This document shows, one piece after another, positions 1-5,901 of a stretch of DNA of 5,901 bases. Numbering within the stretch: position 1 is the first letter of the stretch; each line of letters begins with the position of its first letter. Below the pieces are notes generated by a model that worked only from the letters and a program-made list of their open reading frames with translations, had not been told where the DNA came from and did no database searches. Both the position numbers and the translations under genes were made by a program. This stretch comes from Acidobacteriaceae bacterium (lineage in GTDB: Bacteria; Acidobacteriota; Terriglobia; Terriglobales; Acidobacteriaceae), in assembly GCA_003164255.1 (NCBI GenBank), contig PLST01000511.1, forward strand, positions 26,413 through 32,313. The letters are read 5' to 3'.

Positions 1-1139
1 ACGGAGACCACGCCAAAGGCCCCGATGGTTGTGAGTCCATAGGTAAGGATGTAGTAAAGGATGGCATTTGTACTGAGCGGCGAATGCGTGAAGAATGCAA
101 GCCCAAGCAGGATGTAGCCGGCGTGCGCAATCGCGGAATAGGCAAGCAGCCTTCGCACGCTCGTCTGTGCAAGAGCTGCGAAGTTTCCCAGCACCATGGA
201 TGCGACGGAAAACACCGTCAGAATTAACATCCACGGCGTCGCAAAGCCGAGATACACGGGCGAGTGGGCCGTAACTGCGGGAACTTGAACTGCAGTAAGC
301 GCGGCCGTGAATGGACGTCCATCGAACACATGACTGGCGGCCGTGGAAATTGAGATGAGTAAAGCGAAACTGGCCACCTTTGACACGGAGGCGATAAACG
401 CAGCCGCTGGCGCGGGTGCGCCTTCATAGGTGTCCGGCGCCCACAAATGAAACGGAACCGCTGCAACCTTGAAACCGAGCCCAGTCAACACCAGCACAAT
501 CGCGACATAGAGCAGAGGAGCAGCACGGTAGGCATTCCAACCATAAACCGCCAGAAGGATCTCGTGGAGGTTTGTCGAACCGGTAATTCCGTAGAGATAA
601 CTGAACCCGAATAGCAGGAACGCAGCCGACATGCCACCGAACAGATAGTACTTCATCGCGGCTTCAGCGCTCTTGCCGGATGACTTGGCGAACGCAGTGA
701 GAATATAAAGTCCAAGACTCAGGAGTTCGAGGCCTACGAAGATCACAAGCAGGTCCTGCGCGGCGGCGATAAGCAAGCCGCCTGCGGCTGCCATCAGCAC
801 CACCGCGACATACTCGCCCGCATTGCGTGTGAAGACGGAGTCAATCAGCAGGAGGAGCGTGAGCGCGGTGAGAATGAGAATGCCGGCCTGCGCCGCGGCG
901 ATATAGCCGCCTGCAGCCAGAAGAACAGAATCACCATAGTTGAGACCGGTGCTGCCCTGCATCTGCAAAGCCCAGAGGGCTGCGCCACAGCCGGCTACAC
1001 CGACAAGAGCTGCGACAGCCGTGCGCGTCTTGAGGGCCGCCTTGCGCAGAAAGCCGAGGTCGACGACGAGCACCAGGAGGGCCGCGATTTCAAGTGCCGT
1101 TTCCGAAAGCGTTGCGCGGAAGAGATCTGTGTAGTTCAT
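1..1139 (-). CDS. nuoN: NADH-quinone oxidoreductase subunit N (NuoN), 3' end outside window
   Basis: This is the antiporter-like subunit nearest the quinone arm of complex I, homologous to ND2. From the ATG at 1139 the frame stays open to base 1, giving 379 complete residues; NuoN is usually about 480, so roughly 100 C-terminal residues lie beyond the window. Visible motifs are the TM5 Glu138 (FVGLELLSLGLYIL), the KSSGKSAEAAMKYYLFGG stretch at about 152-169, TM7 Lys224 (GLGFKVAAVPFHLWAPDTYE), TM8 Lys254 (ASVSKVASFALL) and the AQTSVRRLLAYSAIAHAGY helix with His339. All expected charges in the visible part are intact; the TM12 Lys would be outside. The start overlaps the nuoM-2 stop in an ATGA and has a strong GGAGGAGG ribosome site. 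NuoN normally closes the nuo operon, but no terminator can be assessed here. The start is well supported by overlap, ribosome site and the N-terminal hydrophobic segment. Confidence 0.96.
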   Translation of the reverse strand, partial: MNYTDLFRATLSETALEIAALLVLVVDLGFLRKAALKTRTAVAALVGVAGCGAALWALQMQGSTGLNYGDSVLLAAGGYIAAAQAGILILTALTLLLLIDSVFTRNAGEYVAVVLMAAAGGLLIAAAQDLLVIFVGLELLSLGLYILTAFAKSSGKSAEAAMKYYLFGGMSAAFLLFGFSYLYGITGSTNLHEILLAVYGWNAYRAAPLLYVAIVLVLTGLGFKVAAVPFHLWAPDTYEGAPAPAAAFIASVSKVASFALLISISTAASHVFDGRPFTAALTAVQVPAVTAHSPVYLGFATPWMLILTVFSVASMVLGNFAALAQTSVRRLLAYSAIAHAGYILLGLAFFTHSPLSTNAILYYILTYGLTTIGAFGVVS

Positions 1140-2650
1140 TGTCCTCCTCCCGCAAGAAGCGCCTTAACTGCCGGCTCAATGGTGTCGAGCAGAATTCTCG
1201 GATAAAGGCCGACAAACAGGCTCACGCCAGTCAACATGATCACGCCGGTAATTTCTGGCCAGGTAATCGCCGCCAATCGGTGCGATGGCTCATGCTCCTG
1301 TTCAAGGACATGTGCGGTGGGGAGCACGTCACTGAAAAATGCCTTCTGCAGCGCACGCCACGTGTATGCAACGCCAATCACGATGCCGATGCCGGCTGCA
1401 ATTGTCCACCAGGGCCTCACCATCCACGCGCCTACCAGCACTTGTAACTCGGCAACAAAACCGGAAAACCCGGGCAAACCCATCGAGGCCATTCCTGCGA
1501 TGACAAAGGCCCATGCCGCAAAGGGCAGGCGCCGGCCAAGATGCATGGTTTCAAGTTCAGCTAGCTGGCGCGTATGGGTGCGCTCGTAAACGATGCGGCC
1601 GACGATTGCAAAGAGCAGACCGGCAATGATGCCGTGCGAGAACATCTGCAGGACGGCGCCGGTAACGCCAATCTGGTTGAGCGTCATGAGGCCCAGAAGC
1701 ACAAAACCCATGTGGCTGACACTTGAGTAGCCGATGACAAATTTGAAGTCGGTCTGCGCAAGCGCGACCAGCGCGCCATACACGATGCCGATAACCGCGA
1801 GCAAAGCAAAAACGTCCCGCCATGAACCGAGCCCCAGCAGTGAGAATCCCCATGGATCAAGACCATGCGGGAAGAGCCAGATTCCCACGCGCAAACATCC
1901 GTATGCGCCCAGCTTCATCACCACTCCAGCCAACAGCATTGAGGCCGCAGTGGGAGCGGCCACGTGGCCTGTCGGCGCCCAGGTGTGGAACGGCCACATG
2001 CCGGCTAGAATTGCAAACCCGGTAAAGACCAGCGGAAAACACCACATTTGAAAGCTGACGGGCAGGCCTGCATGGGCAAGATCGATCATGCTTGTGGAGT
2101 GGCTGCCAGAGGTCGTGTATGCCGCCAGCAATCCAATCAGCACCATCGCCGAACCTACGAAAGAATAGAGCGCCAGTTTCATCGCTCCGTACTCACGACG
2201 CGTTGATCCCCAGATCGCGATGAGGAAGTACTTGGGAACGATGGCGATTTCGTAGAAAACGAAGAGCAGGAACACATCGAAGCTGAGAAAGACGCCGTAG
2301 ACGCCGCCGATCAGCGCCAGATAAAAGGCGAAGAACTCATTGGTGCGCACCTCAATGTTCCAACTGAAGAGAACACCGGCAACTGCTGCGAGCCCGGTTA
2401 GGAGCACCAGCACGCGGCTGATGCCGTCAGCCGCGAGCAGGTAGTGAATTCCCATCGAAGGAACCCAGGCCAGATCAACAATCACAACGCGGCCTTGGCC
2501 CATACCGTGAACAAAGCCGCCAAAGGCATGCAGCAGGCCGAGCACAGCCACGGCAAGCGCAAACCAGCGAGCAAGCGCGTTCTTGCCTTTGGGCAAGAGC
2601 GCCTCGACAAGCGCCCCGGCAAACGAGAGATAGATCGTCCACGCCAACAT
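1136..2650 (-). CDS. nuoM: NADH-quinone oxidoreductase subunit M, second copy (NuoM-2), predicted fourth pump subunit
   Basis: This second NuoM/ND4-type antiporter-like protein has 504 residues and the normal 14-helix length. It is clearly homologous to NuoM-1 but shares only the family motifs, so it is an old paralogue rather than a recent tandem copy. It has the TM5 Glu134 (FYEIAIVPKYFLIAIWG), TM8 Lys246 (GVVMKLGAYGCLR), the AQTDFKFVIGYSSVSHMG helix with His313, and TM12 Glu401 (GFSGFVAELQVLVG). The TM7 Lys is missing: GFAILAGMWPFHTW aligns without gaps to GFAVKVPMMPFHTW of NuoM-1, giving Leu215. Lys140, six residues after Glu134, is unusual for the family. Both His of the TM7 region, His222 and His229, are kept. 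The ATG at 2650 directly follows the nuoM-1 stop, with GGAG seven bases upstream. The protein probably sits next to NuoM-1 in a membrane arm with four antiporter-like subunits. Family membership is secure; whether it pumps protons is open. Confidence 0.95.
   Translation of the reverse strand: MLAWTIYLSFAGALVEALLPKGKNALARWFALAVAVLGLLHAFGGFVHGMGQGRVVIVDLAWVPSMGIHYLLAADGISRVLVLLTGLAAVAGVLFSWNIEVRTNEFFAFYLALIGGVYGVFLSFDVFLLFVFYEIAIVPKYFLIAIWGSTRREYGAMKLALYSFVGSAMVLIGLLAAYTTSGSHSTSMIDLAHAGLPVSFQMWCFPLVFTGFAILAGMWPFHTWAPTGHVAAPTAASMLLAGVVMKLGAYGCLRVGIWLFPHGLDPWGFSLLGLGSWRDVFALLAVIGIVYGALVALAQTDFKFVIGYSSVSHMGFVLLGLMTLNQIGVTGAVLQMFSHGIIAGLLFAIVGRIVYERTHTRQLAELETMHLGRRLPFAAWAFVIAGMASMGLPGFSGFVAELQVLVGAWMVRPWWTIAAGIGIVIGVAYTWRALQKAFFSDVLPTAHVLEQEHEPSHRLAAITWPEITGVIMLTGVSLFVGLYPRILLDTIEPAVKALLAGGGQ
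1143..1150 (-). promoter_or_regulatory. Ribosome binding site of nuoN
   Basis: The minus strand reads GGAGGAGG just before ACA and the nuoN ATG, giving a strong Shine-Dalgarno match; the upstream GGAGG register has six-base spacing. It encodes the Gly-rich C-terminus (AGGGQ) of NuoM-2. It is the strongest of the three visible sites and fixes the nuoN start. Confidence 0.8.
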
Positions 2651-4180
2651 CTAAAATCTCCAGTGAGCCAGCAGGTTAACGACCGTTGGGTTCACGCTGT
2701 CTACAATCAGTTGGGGCACCAGGCCAATAATCAGCATCAGCCCGATCACAGGGGCGAGCGCCAAACGCTCGCCGTGCTGCATATCAGGAAATCCGGCCAG
2801 GTGCTCGGGCACGGGACCGGTGAATACTTTCTGGATCACTTTAAGGATGACGGCCGCCGTGACAAGCAGGCCCAGGATTGAAACGGTGGCCGCAACCCAG
2901 GCCAGCGGAAACACGCCGCGGAAGATGAGGAACTCGCCGACGAAGCCATTGAGGCCGGGCAAACCGAGTGACGAAAACAGCGCGATTCCCATCAGGCCTG
3001 CGAACACCGGTGCCGGCTTGCGCAGACCTCCGAAGTCATCAATTCCGCGAAGCCCTCCGGTACGGAACTGGATCATGGAAATAAACCAGAAGAGCGCAGC
3101 GGCTGTGATTCCATGGTTGAACATCTGCAAGATGACGCCATTCAGAGCGGCAGTCTGACTGGCCAGCGCTGCCGGGCCAAATGCTGGAGTAGCCAGCGCG
3201 AAAATGCCAACCAAACAATAGCCGAGGTGGTTCACTGAGGAATAGGCGAGAACACGCTTGAGATCCTTTTGTGCGGCAGCGGCCCATGCGCCCATCACCA
3301 CCGTAGCAACCGCGAGCACAAGCAAAGGCGTGCGCATCTGCGCGATCTGGTGGCCGAACAAGGGCAGCGCAATGCGCAACAGGCCGTAGACGCCCATCTT
3401 CGACATAGCGCCTGTCAAGAGCATCGTTACAGGAGAAGGTGCCTCAGCGTAAGCAGCCGGCAACCATGTATGAAACGGCATCATGGGAACCTTGACGGCA
3501 AACCCGGCGAGTACTCCAATCGCAAGCCAGATCATCACCGGCCCCAGGTGCGCTGTAACCATCTGCTCCAATGCGCCAGTCGAGGCGAGCTGGGCGAGTT
3601 CGCCAAAGTCCATGGTTCCTGTAGAGAGAAAAAGAGCAAGAAAGGAAACCAGCAGCGCAACCGAACCCGCCATTGTATAGACAAAGAATTGTGTAGCTGC
3701 GGGTCCTCGCCGTGGGCCGCCCCACAGTTTGATAAGGAAGAATGCCGGAATCAGGCTGATCTCCCAGAAGAGAAACCAGTGGAAGAAATTGAGCGCCGTA
3801 AAGGATCCGAAGAGACCCGACTCGAGCACAAGCACCAGGCAGAAGAACAGGTTGGGCTGATGGTGAACGCGATGCGCCGCATCCACCGACATCAGTGTGA
3901 CAATGGCCGAGAGCACCAGCATCAGAGCACCCAGGCCATCGACGCCTAGGTGATATTCAATGCCAAGCGAAGGTGCCCAGGCTACGCGCTCAACCATGCC
4001 CATCGCTCCATCGGTCGGTAAACTGGCCCAGATAAAAAGCGCCAACGCAAGGCTCGCGATCGTGGCGAAGAGTGCTACAGCGCGCGCATGTCTTCCCGAG
4101 AAGAGCGCTACGGCCGCGCCGGCGAGGGGCAGAACCGTGAGGAGCGTCAACATCGGAAATCCCGTCGTCAATGCGTTCAT
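2651..4180 (-). CDS. nuoM: NADH-quinone oxidoreductase subunit M, first copy (NuoM-1)
   Basis: This is an antiporter-like proton-pumping subunit of complex I, homologous to ND4. It is 509 residues, the usual NuoM length, and is hydrophobic throughout, consistent with 14 membrane helices. Visible motifs are the TM5 Glu140 (FWEISLIPAFFLIKLWGG), TM7 Lys230 (GFAVKVPMMPFHTWLP), TM8 Lys261 (GAMSKMGVYGLLR), the AQKDLKRVLAYSSVNHLG loop helix with His318, and TM12 Glu416 (GLNGFVGEFLIF), which is Glu as in NuoM rather than Lys as in NuoL and NuoN. All four main charges are therefore kept. The family motif WLPDAH reads WLPAAY here, so Asp and the second conserved His are Ala242 and Tyr244. The ATG at 4180 overlaps the nuoL stop and has GGAG nine bases upstream; an ATG nine codons later (Met10) is possible but lacks a clear ribosome site. 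This copy is the better candidate for the ordinary NuoM. Its stop abuts nuoM-2. Confidence 0.96.
   Translation of the reverse strand: MNALTTGFPMLTLLTVLPLAGAAVALFSGRHARAVALFATIASLALALFIWASLPTDGAMGMVERVAWAPSLGIEYHLGVDGLGALMLVLSAIVTLMSVDAAHRVHHQPNLFFCLVLVLESGLFGSFTALNFFHWFLFWEISLIPAFFLIKLWGGPRRGPAATQFFVYTMAGSVALLVSFLALFLSTGTMDFGELAQLASTGALEQMVTAHLGPVMIWLAIGVLAGFAVKVPMMPFHTWLPAAYAEAPSPVTMLLTGAMSKMGVYGLLRIALPLFGHQIAQMRTPLLVLAVATVVMGAWAAAAQKDLKRVLAYSSVNHLGYCLVGIFALATPAFGPAALASQTAALNGVILQMFNHGITAAALFWFISMIQFRTGGLRGIDDFGGLRKPAPVFAGLMGIALFSSLGLPGLNGFVGEFLIFRGVFPLAWVAATVSILGLLVTAAVILKVIQKVFTGPVPEHLAGFPDMQHGERLALAPVIGLMLIIGLVPQLIVDSVNPTVVNLLAHWRF
2658..2661 (-). promoter_or_regulatory. Ribosome binding site of nuoM-2
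   Basis: A GGAG (in TGGAGATTTTAG, where TAG is the nuoM-1 stop) lies seven bases before the ATG at 2650. It sits in the final codons of nuoM-1, supports the annotated start, and fits coupled translation across the abutting TAG-ATG junction. Confidence 0.7.
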
Positions 4181-5901
4181 GGCCGGCTGCTCCAGATCAG
4201 AATGGCAACCAGTGCCACGACGGCAAGCGCCAGGATTCGAAGATAGTTTTGCACGCGGCCGCTTTGGATGCTCGCGAGCAGGCCGCCACCCGTCGAGATC
4301 TCCTCGCAGCCTTTATCGAAGGTACCGTCAACCACGTTGGTGTCGAGGAAGCGATTCAATTGCGCCCATAAGCCAAAGAGCCAGGTTACGGCTGCGACCG
4401 CGCCACCCCAGACGCGGCGATCGAGCCAGTCGGCAACGCGTGCCCACCACTCGTAGAAGGCAATGAAGGTCGCTCCGTAAAACTCGTCTACGTAAAACTT
4501 GTCGCGGAGCACGGCCCAGATCCATGGAACGGCTCTCTCAAGTGCGTCGGGCGCTTCGGCATTGGGAGACTTGTTGCCGTAGAGTGTCCAGCCGAAACCG
4601 ATGCCGAGAACAACGATGACACAGGAAGTAAGCAACAGCATTAACCAGGCCGGCTCGGCAAAGGCATGGAGACTAACGTCCGCCGCGCGATTGTCCAGGA
4701 AGGCGCGGAACCACGGCCATGCAGGCGTGCCGATCACGCCGAGGGCGACAGCGAAGAACGCCAGAATCGCGAGCGGCGTCGTCATGACGCGCGGGCTTTC
4801 ATGCGCGTGATTGTGTCCACGATATGCGCCGAAGAAGACGTAGCTGATTTGGCGCGTCATGTAGAACGCCGTCAGCACCGCACCAAAGACCAGCATGTTG
4901 AAGGGCGCCTGCGAGAGCGGCCAGCCGTGCGCCGACTCCAGAATCGCATCCTTGCTCCAGAAGCCGGAGAAGAAGATTGGCACTCCGCAAAGCGCAAGCA
5001 TGCCGATGCCATACGTGGCGAAGGTGAGCGGCATTGCAGATTTGAGGCCGCCCATTTTGCGAATATCTTGCTCCTCGTGGCAACCGTGAATCACTGAACC
5101 GGCGCCCATAAACAAGAGCGCTTTGAAAAAGGCATGCGTGATCAGGTGAAACATCCCGACGGCCACCCCGCCCAGCCCGAGTCCGGCCATCATGTAGCCG
5201 AGCTGCGAGATCGTTGAATAGGCGAGAATACGCTTGATGTCGTTTTGCGCGACGGCGATGAGCGCCGCAAACAGCGCCGTGGATGCGCCCACCCAGGTCA
5301 CCACCGTGAGAGCCGGGGTCGTTCCACCGGCAAGCGCGCCGGCCTGCATCAAGGGATAGACGCGCGCGATGAGGTAAACGCCGGCAGCCACCATGGTGGC
5401 CGCGTGAATCAGCGCGGAAACCGGTGTGGGGCCTTCCATCGCATCAGGCAGCCAAACGTGCAGAGGAAGCTGGCCGCTCTTGCCCGCAGCACCTGCGAAG
5501 ATAAGCAGCCCAATGGCCGTTGCTGCACTTAGCCCAAGAGCCGCAGGCTGCGCCAGCAATCCCGTCAGCGCCCACCCCTCGATTGAGCCAGCGCCGTGGT
5601 TATAAAAGAGCAGCGTTCCCGTCTGCGCGAAAAGCCAGACAATGCCCAGGAGGAAAAAGATGTCGCCGACGCGCGTCGTCAGGAATGCTTTTTTTGCTGC
5701 GGCTGCGGCAGAAGGCTTCTGGTACCAGAATCCAATGAGCAGGTACGACGTAAGACCTACGATCTCCCAGGACATGAACAACAGCAGAATGCTATTCGAG
5801 ATCACAACGCCCAGCATCGCTCCCGCAAAAAGCGAGAGGAAGCAGAAGAAGCGCGTGTAGTTTTCGTCGTGGGCCATGTAACCAATGGAGTAGATGAAGA
5901 T
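4177..5901 (-). CDS. nuoL: NADH-quinone oxidoreductase subunit L (NuoL), 5' end outside window
   Basis: This is the distal antiporter-like proton-pumping subunit of complex I, an inner-membrane protein homologous to ND5 and Mrp antiporters. The frame is open to the window edge and 574 residues are visible; comparison with E. coli NuoL suggests about 100 N-terminal residues are missing. Counting from the edge, the YSIGYM start of the conserved core is followed by the TM5 Glu at 46 (SWEIVGLTSYLLIGF), the TM7 Lys at 141 (GAAGKSGQLPLH), the LIHAATMVAAGVYLIAR motif, a Lys at 260 (THAFFKALLF) and the TM12 Lys at 317 (GFWSKDAIL). All proton-path residues I can place are present. The C-terminal part holds the lateral amphipathic helix, which is about 26 residues longer than usual (separate entry), then a final membrane segment ending IWSSRP. 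The stop overlaps the nuoM-1 start by ATGA, so the two genes are probably translationally coupled. No frameshift is seen. Identity is secure; the true start cannot be seen. Confidence 0.97.
   Translation of the reverse strand: MFIYSIGYMAHDENYTRFFCFLSLFAGAMLGVVISNSILLLFMSWEIVGLTSYLLIGFWYQKPSAAAAAKKAFLTTRVGDIFFLLGIVWLFAQTGTLLFYNHGAGSIEGWALTGLLAQPAALGLSAATAIGLLIFAGAAGKSGQLPLHVWLPDAMEGPTPVSALIHAATMVAAGVYLIARVYPLMQAGALAGGTTPALTVVTWVGASTALFAALIAVAQNDIKRILAYSTISQLGYMMAGLGLGGVAVGMFHLITHAFFKALLFMGAGSVIHGCHEEQDIRKMGGLKSAMPLTFATYGIGMLALCGVPIFFSGFWSKDAILESAHGWPLSQAPFNMLVFGAVLTAFYMTRQISYVFFGAYRGHNHAHESPRVMTTPLAILAFFAVALGVIGTPAWPWFRAFLDNRAADVSLHAFAEPAWLMLLLTSCVIVVLGIGFGWTLYGNKSPNAEAPDALERAVPWIWAVLRDKFYVDEFYGATFIAFYEWWARVADWLDRRVWGGAVAAVTWLFGLWAQLNRFLDTNVVDGTFDKGCEEISTGGGLLASIQSGRVQNYLRILALAVVALVAILIWSSRP
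4190..4193 (-). promoter_or_regulatory. Ribosome binding site of nuoM-1
   Basis: A GGAG on the minus strand lies nine bases before the ATG at 4180, inside the last codons of nuoL. It supports that ATG over the in-frame ATG nine codons downstream. Because the start overlaps the nuoL stop as ATGA, coupling by terminating ribosomes is likely. Confidence 0.6.
4333..4497 (-). other. Extended lateral amphipathic helix (HL) region within nuoL
   Basis: This part of nuoL encodes the long helix that in canonical complex I runs along the membrane arm from NuoL past NuoM to NuoN. It starts at the conserved KFYVDEFYG motif and ends at NVVDG, before the last membrane helix. From YVDE to VDG I count 57 residues, against about 30 in Thermus- and alphaproteobacterial-type sequences as I recall them. 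The additional stretch lies roughly at 4342-4419 and is rich in Trp and Leu with scattered Gln, Asn, Arg and Asp, as expected of an amphipathic helix. At 1.5 angstrom per residue it adds about 39 angstrom, near the width of one antiporter subunit. The insertion edges are approximate because the alignment was done by eye. Confidence 0.8.

Noticed and set aside
224..466. Minus-strand 80-residue frame inside nuoN
   Set aside because: It is out of frame with nuoN, whose reading frame runs through this region with all expected motifs, so there is no frameshift and no extra gene.
1094..1589. Two overlapping plus-strand open frames (1094-1447 and 1236-1589) opposite nuoN and nuoM-2
   Set aside because: They have no protein-like features, overlap each other in different frames, and are antisense to conserved coding sequence.
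2648..2653. Possibility that the two NuoM reading frames are a single gene split by a nonsense mutation
   Set aside because: Each is a complete NuoM with its own TM5, TM7, TM8 and TM12 motifs, normal length, its own ATG and its own ribosome site.
3269..3949. A 226-residue plus-strand open frame opposite nuoM-1
   Set aside because: The product is rich in Arg, His, Gln and Glu with no recognisable domain, and it lies wholly opposite a strongly conserved gene. It is what antisense frames of a hydrophobic GC-rich gene produce.
4798..4815. His-rich HNHAHE stretch in NuoL, considered as a metal-binding site
   Set aside because: Short His-containing loops followed by ESP are common at this position in NuoL proteins; nothing suggests a metal function.
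4666..5097. Plus-strand open frame of 143 residues opposite nuoL
   Set aside because: Its composition (Arg, Glu, His, Ala) reflects the antisense of membrane-protein codons; no motif or supporting context.

Overview
The window is one stretch of a respiratory complex I (NADH-quinone oxidoreductase, type I) operon. Every base lies in a coding frame on the minus strand. Read in transcription order, from right to left, the genes are nuoL (5' end beyond base 5901), a first nuoM, a second and clearly different nuoM paralogue, and nuoN (3' end before base 1). Together they encode the antiporter-like, proton-pumping subunits of the membrane arm. There is no intergenic gap: nuoL/nuoM-1 and nuoM-2/nuoN overlap by ATGA, and the stop of nuoM-1 directly abuts the start of nuoM-2. 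No RNA gene, mobile element, repeat array, promoter or terminator is visible.

The organism is a bacterium of moderately high GC. The L-M-M-N order with diverged NuoM paralogues is, from memory, common in Acidobacteriota, and that is my best guess. Comparable four-pump operons also occur in other phyla such as Nitrospirota, so this is an inference from gene order and protein style, not a proven assignment.

The most interesting aspect is the fourth pump subunit. Canonical complex I has one each of NuoL, NuoM and NuoN. Here two NuoM genes sit in tandem, and the C-terminal lateral helix region of NuoL is about 26 residues longer than in E. coli-, Thermus- or alphaproteobacterial-type NuoL. That is roughly the length needed to span one more antiporter subunit. 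This matches the published class of modified complex I with a fourth pumping subunit and an insertion in the amphipathic helix (Chadwick and colleagues, ISME J, 2018), so the architecture is known but uncommon.

Within it, the two NuoM copies differ at key proton-path positions. NuoM-1 keeps the canonical TM5 Glu, TM7 Lys, TM8 Lys and TM12 Glu but has Tyr in place of a conserved His. NuoM-2 keeps both His but has Leu in place of the TM7 Lys and carries an extra Lys in TM5. This raises the question of whether the fourth subunit pumps by the standard mechanism, by a rewired one, or serves as a spacer.
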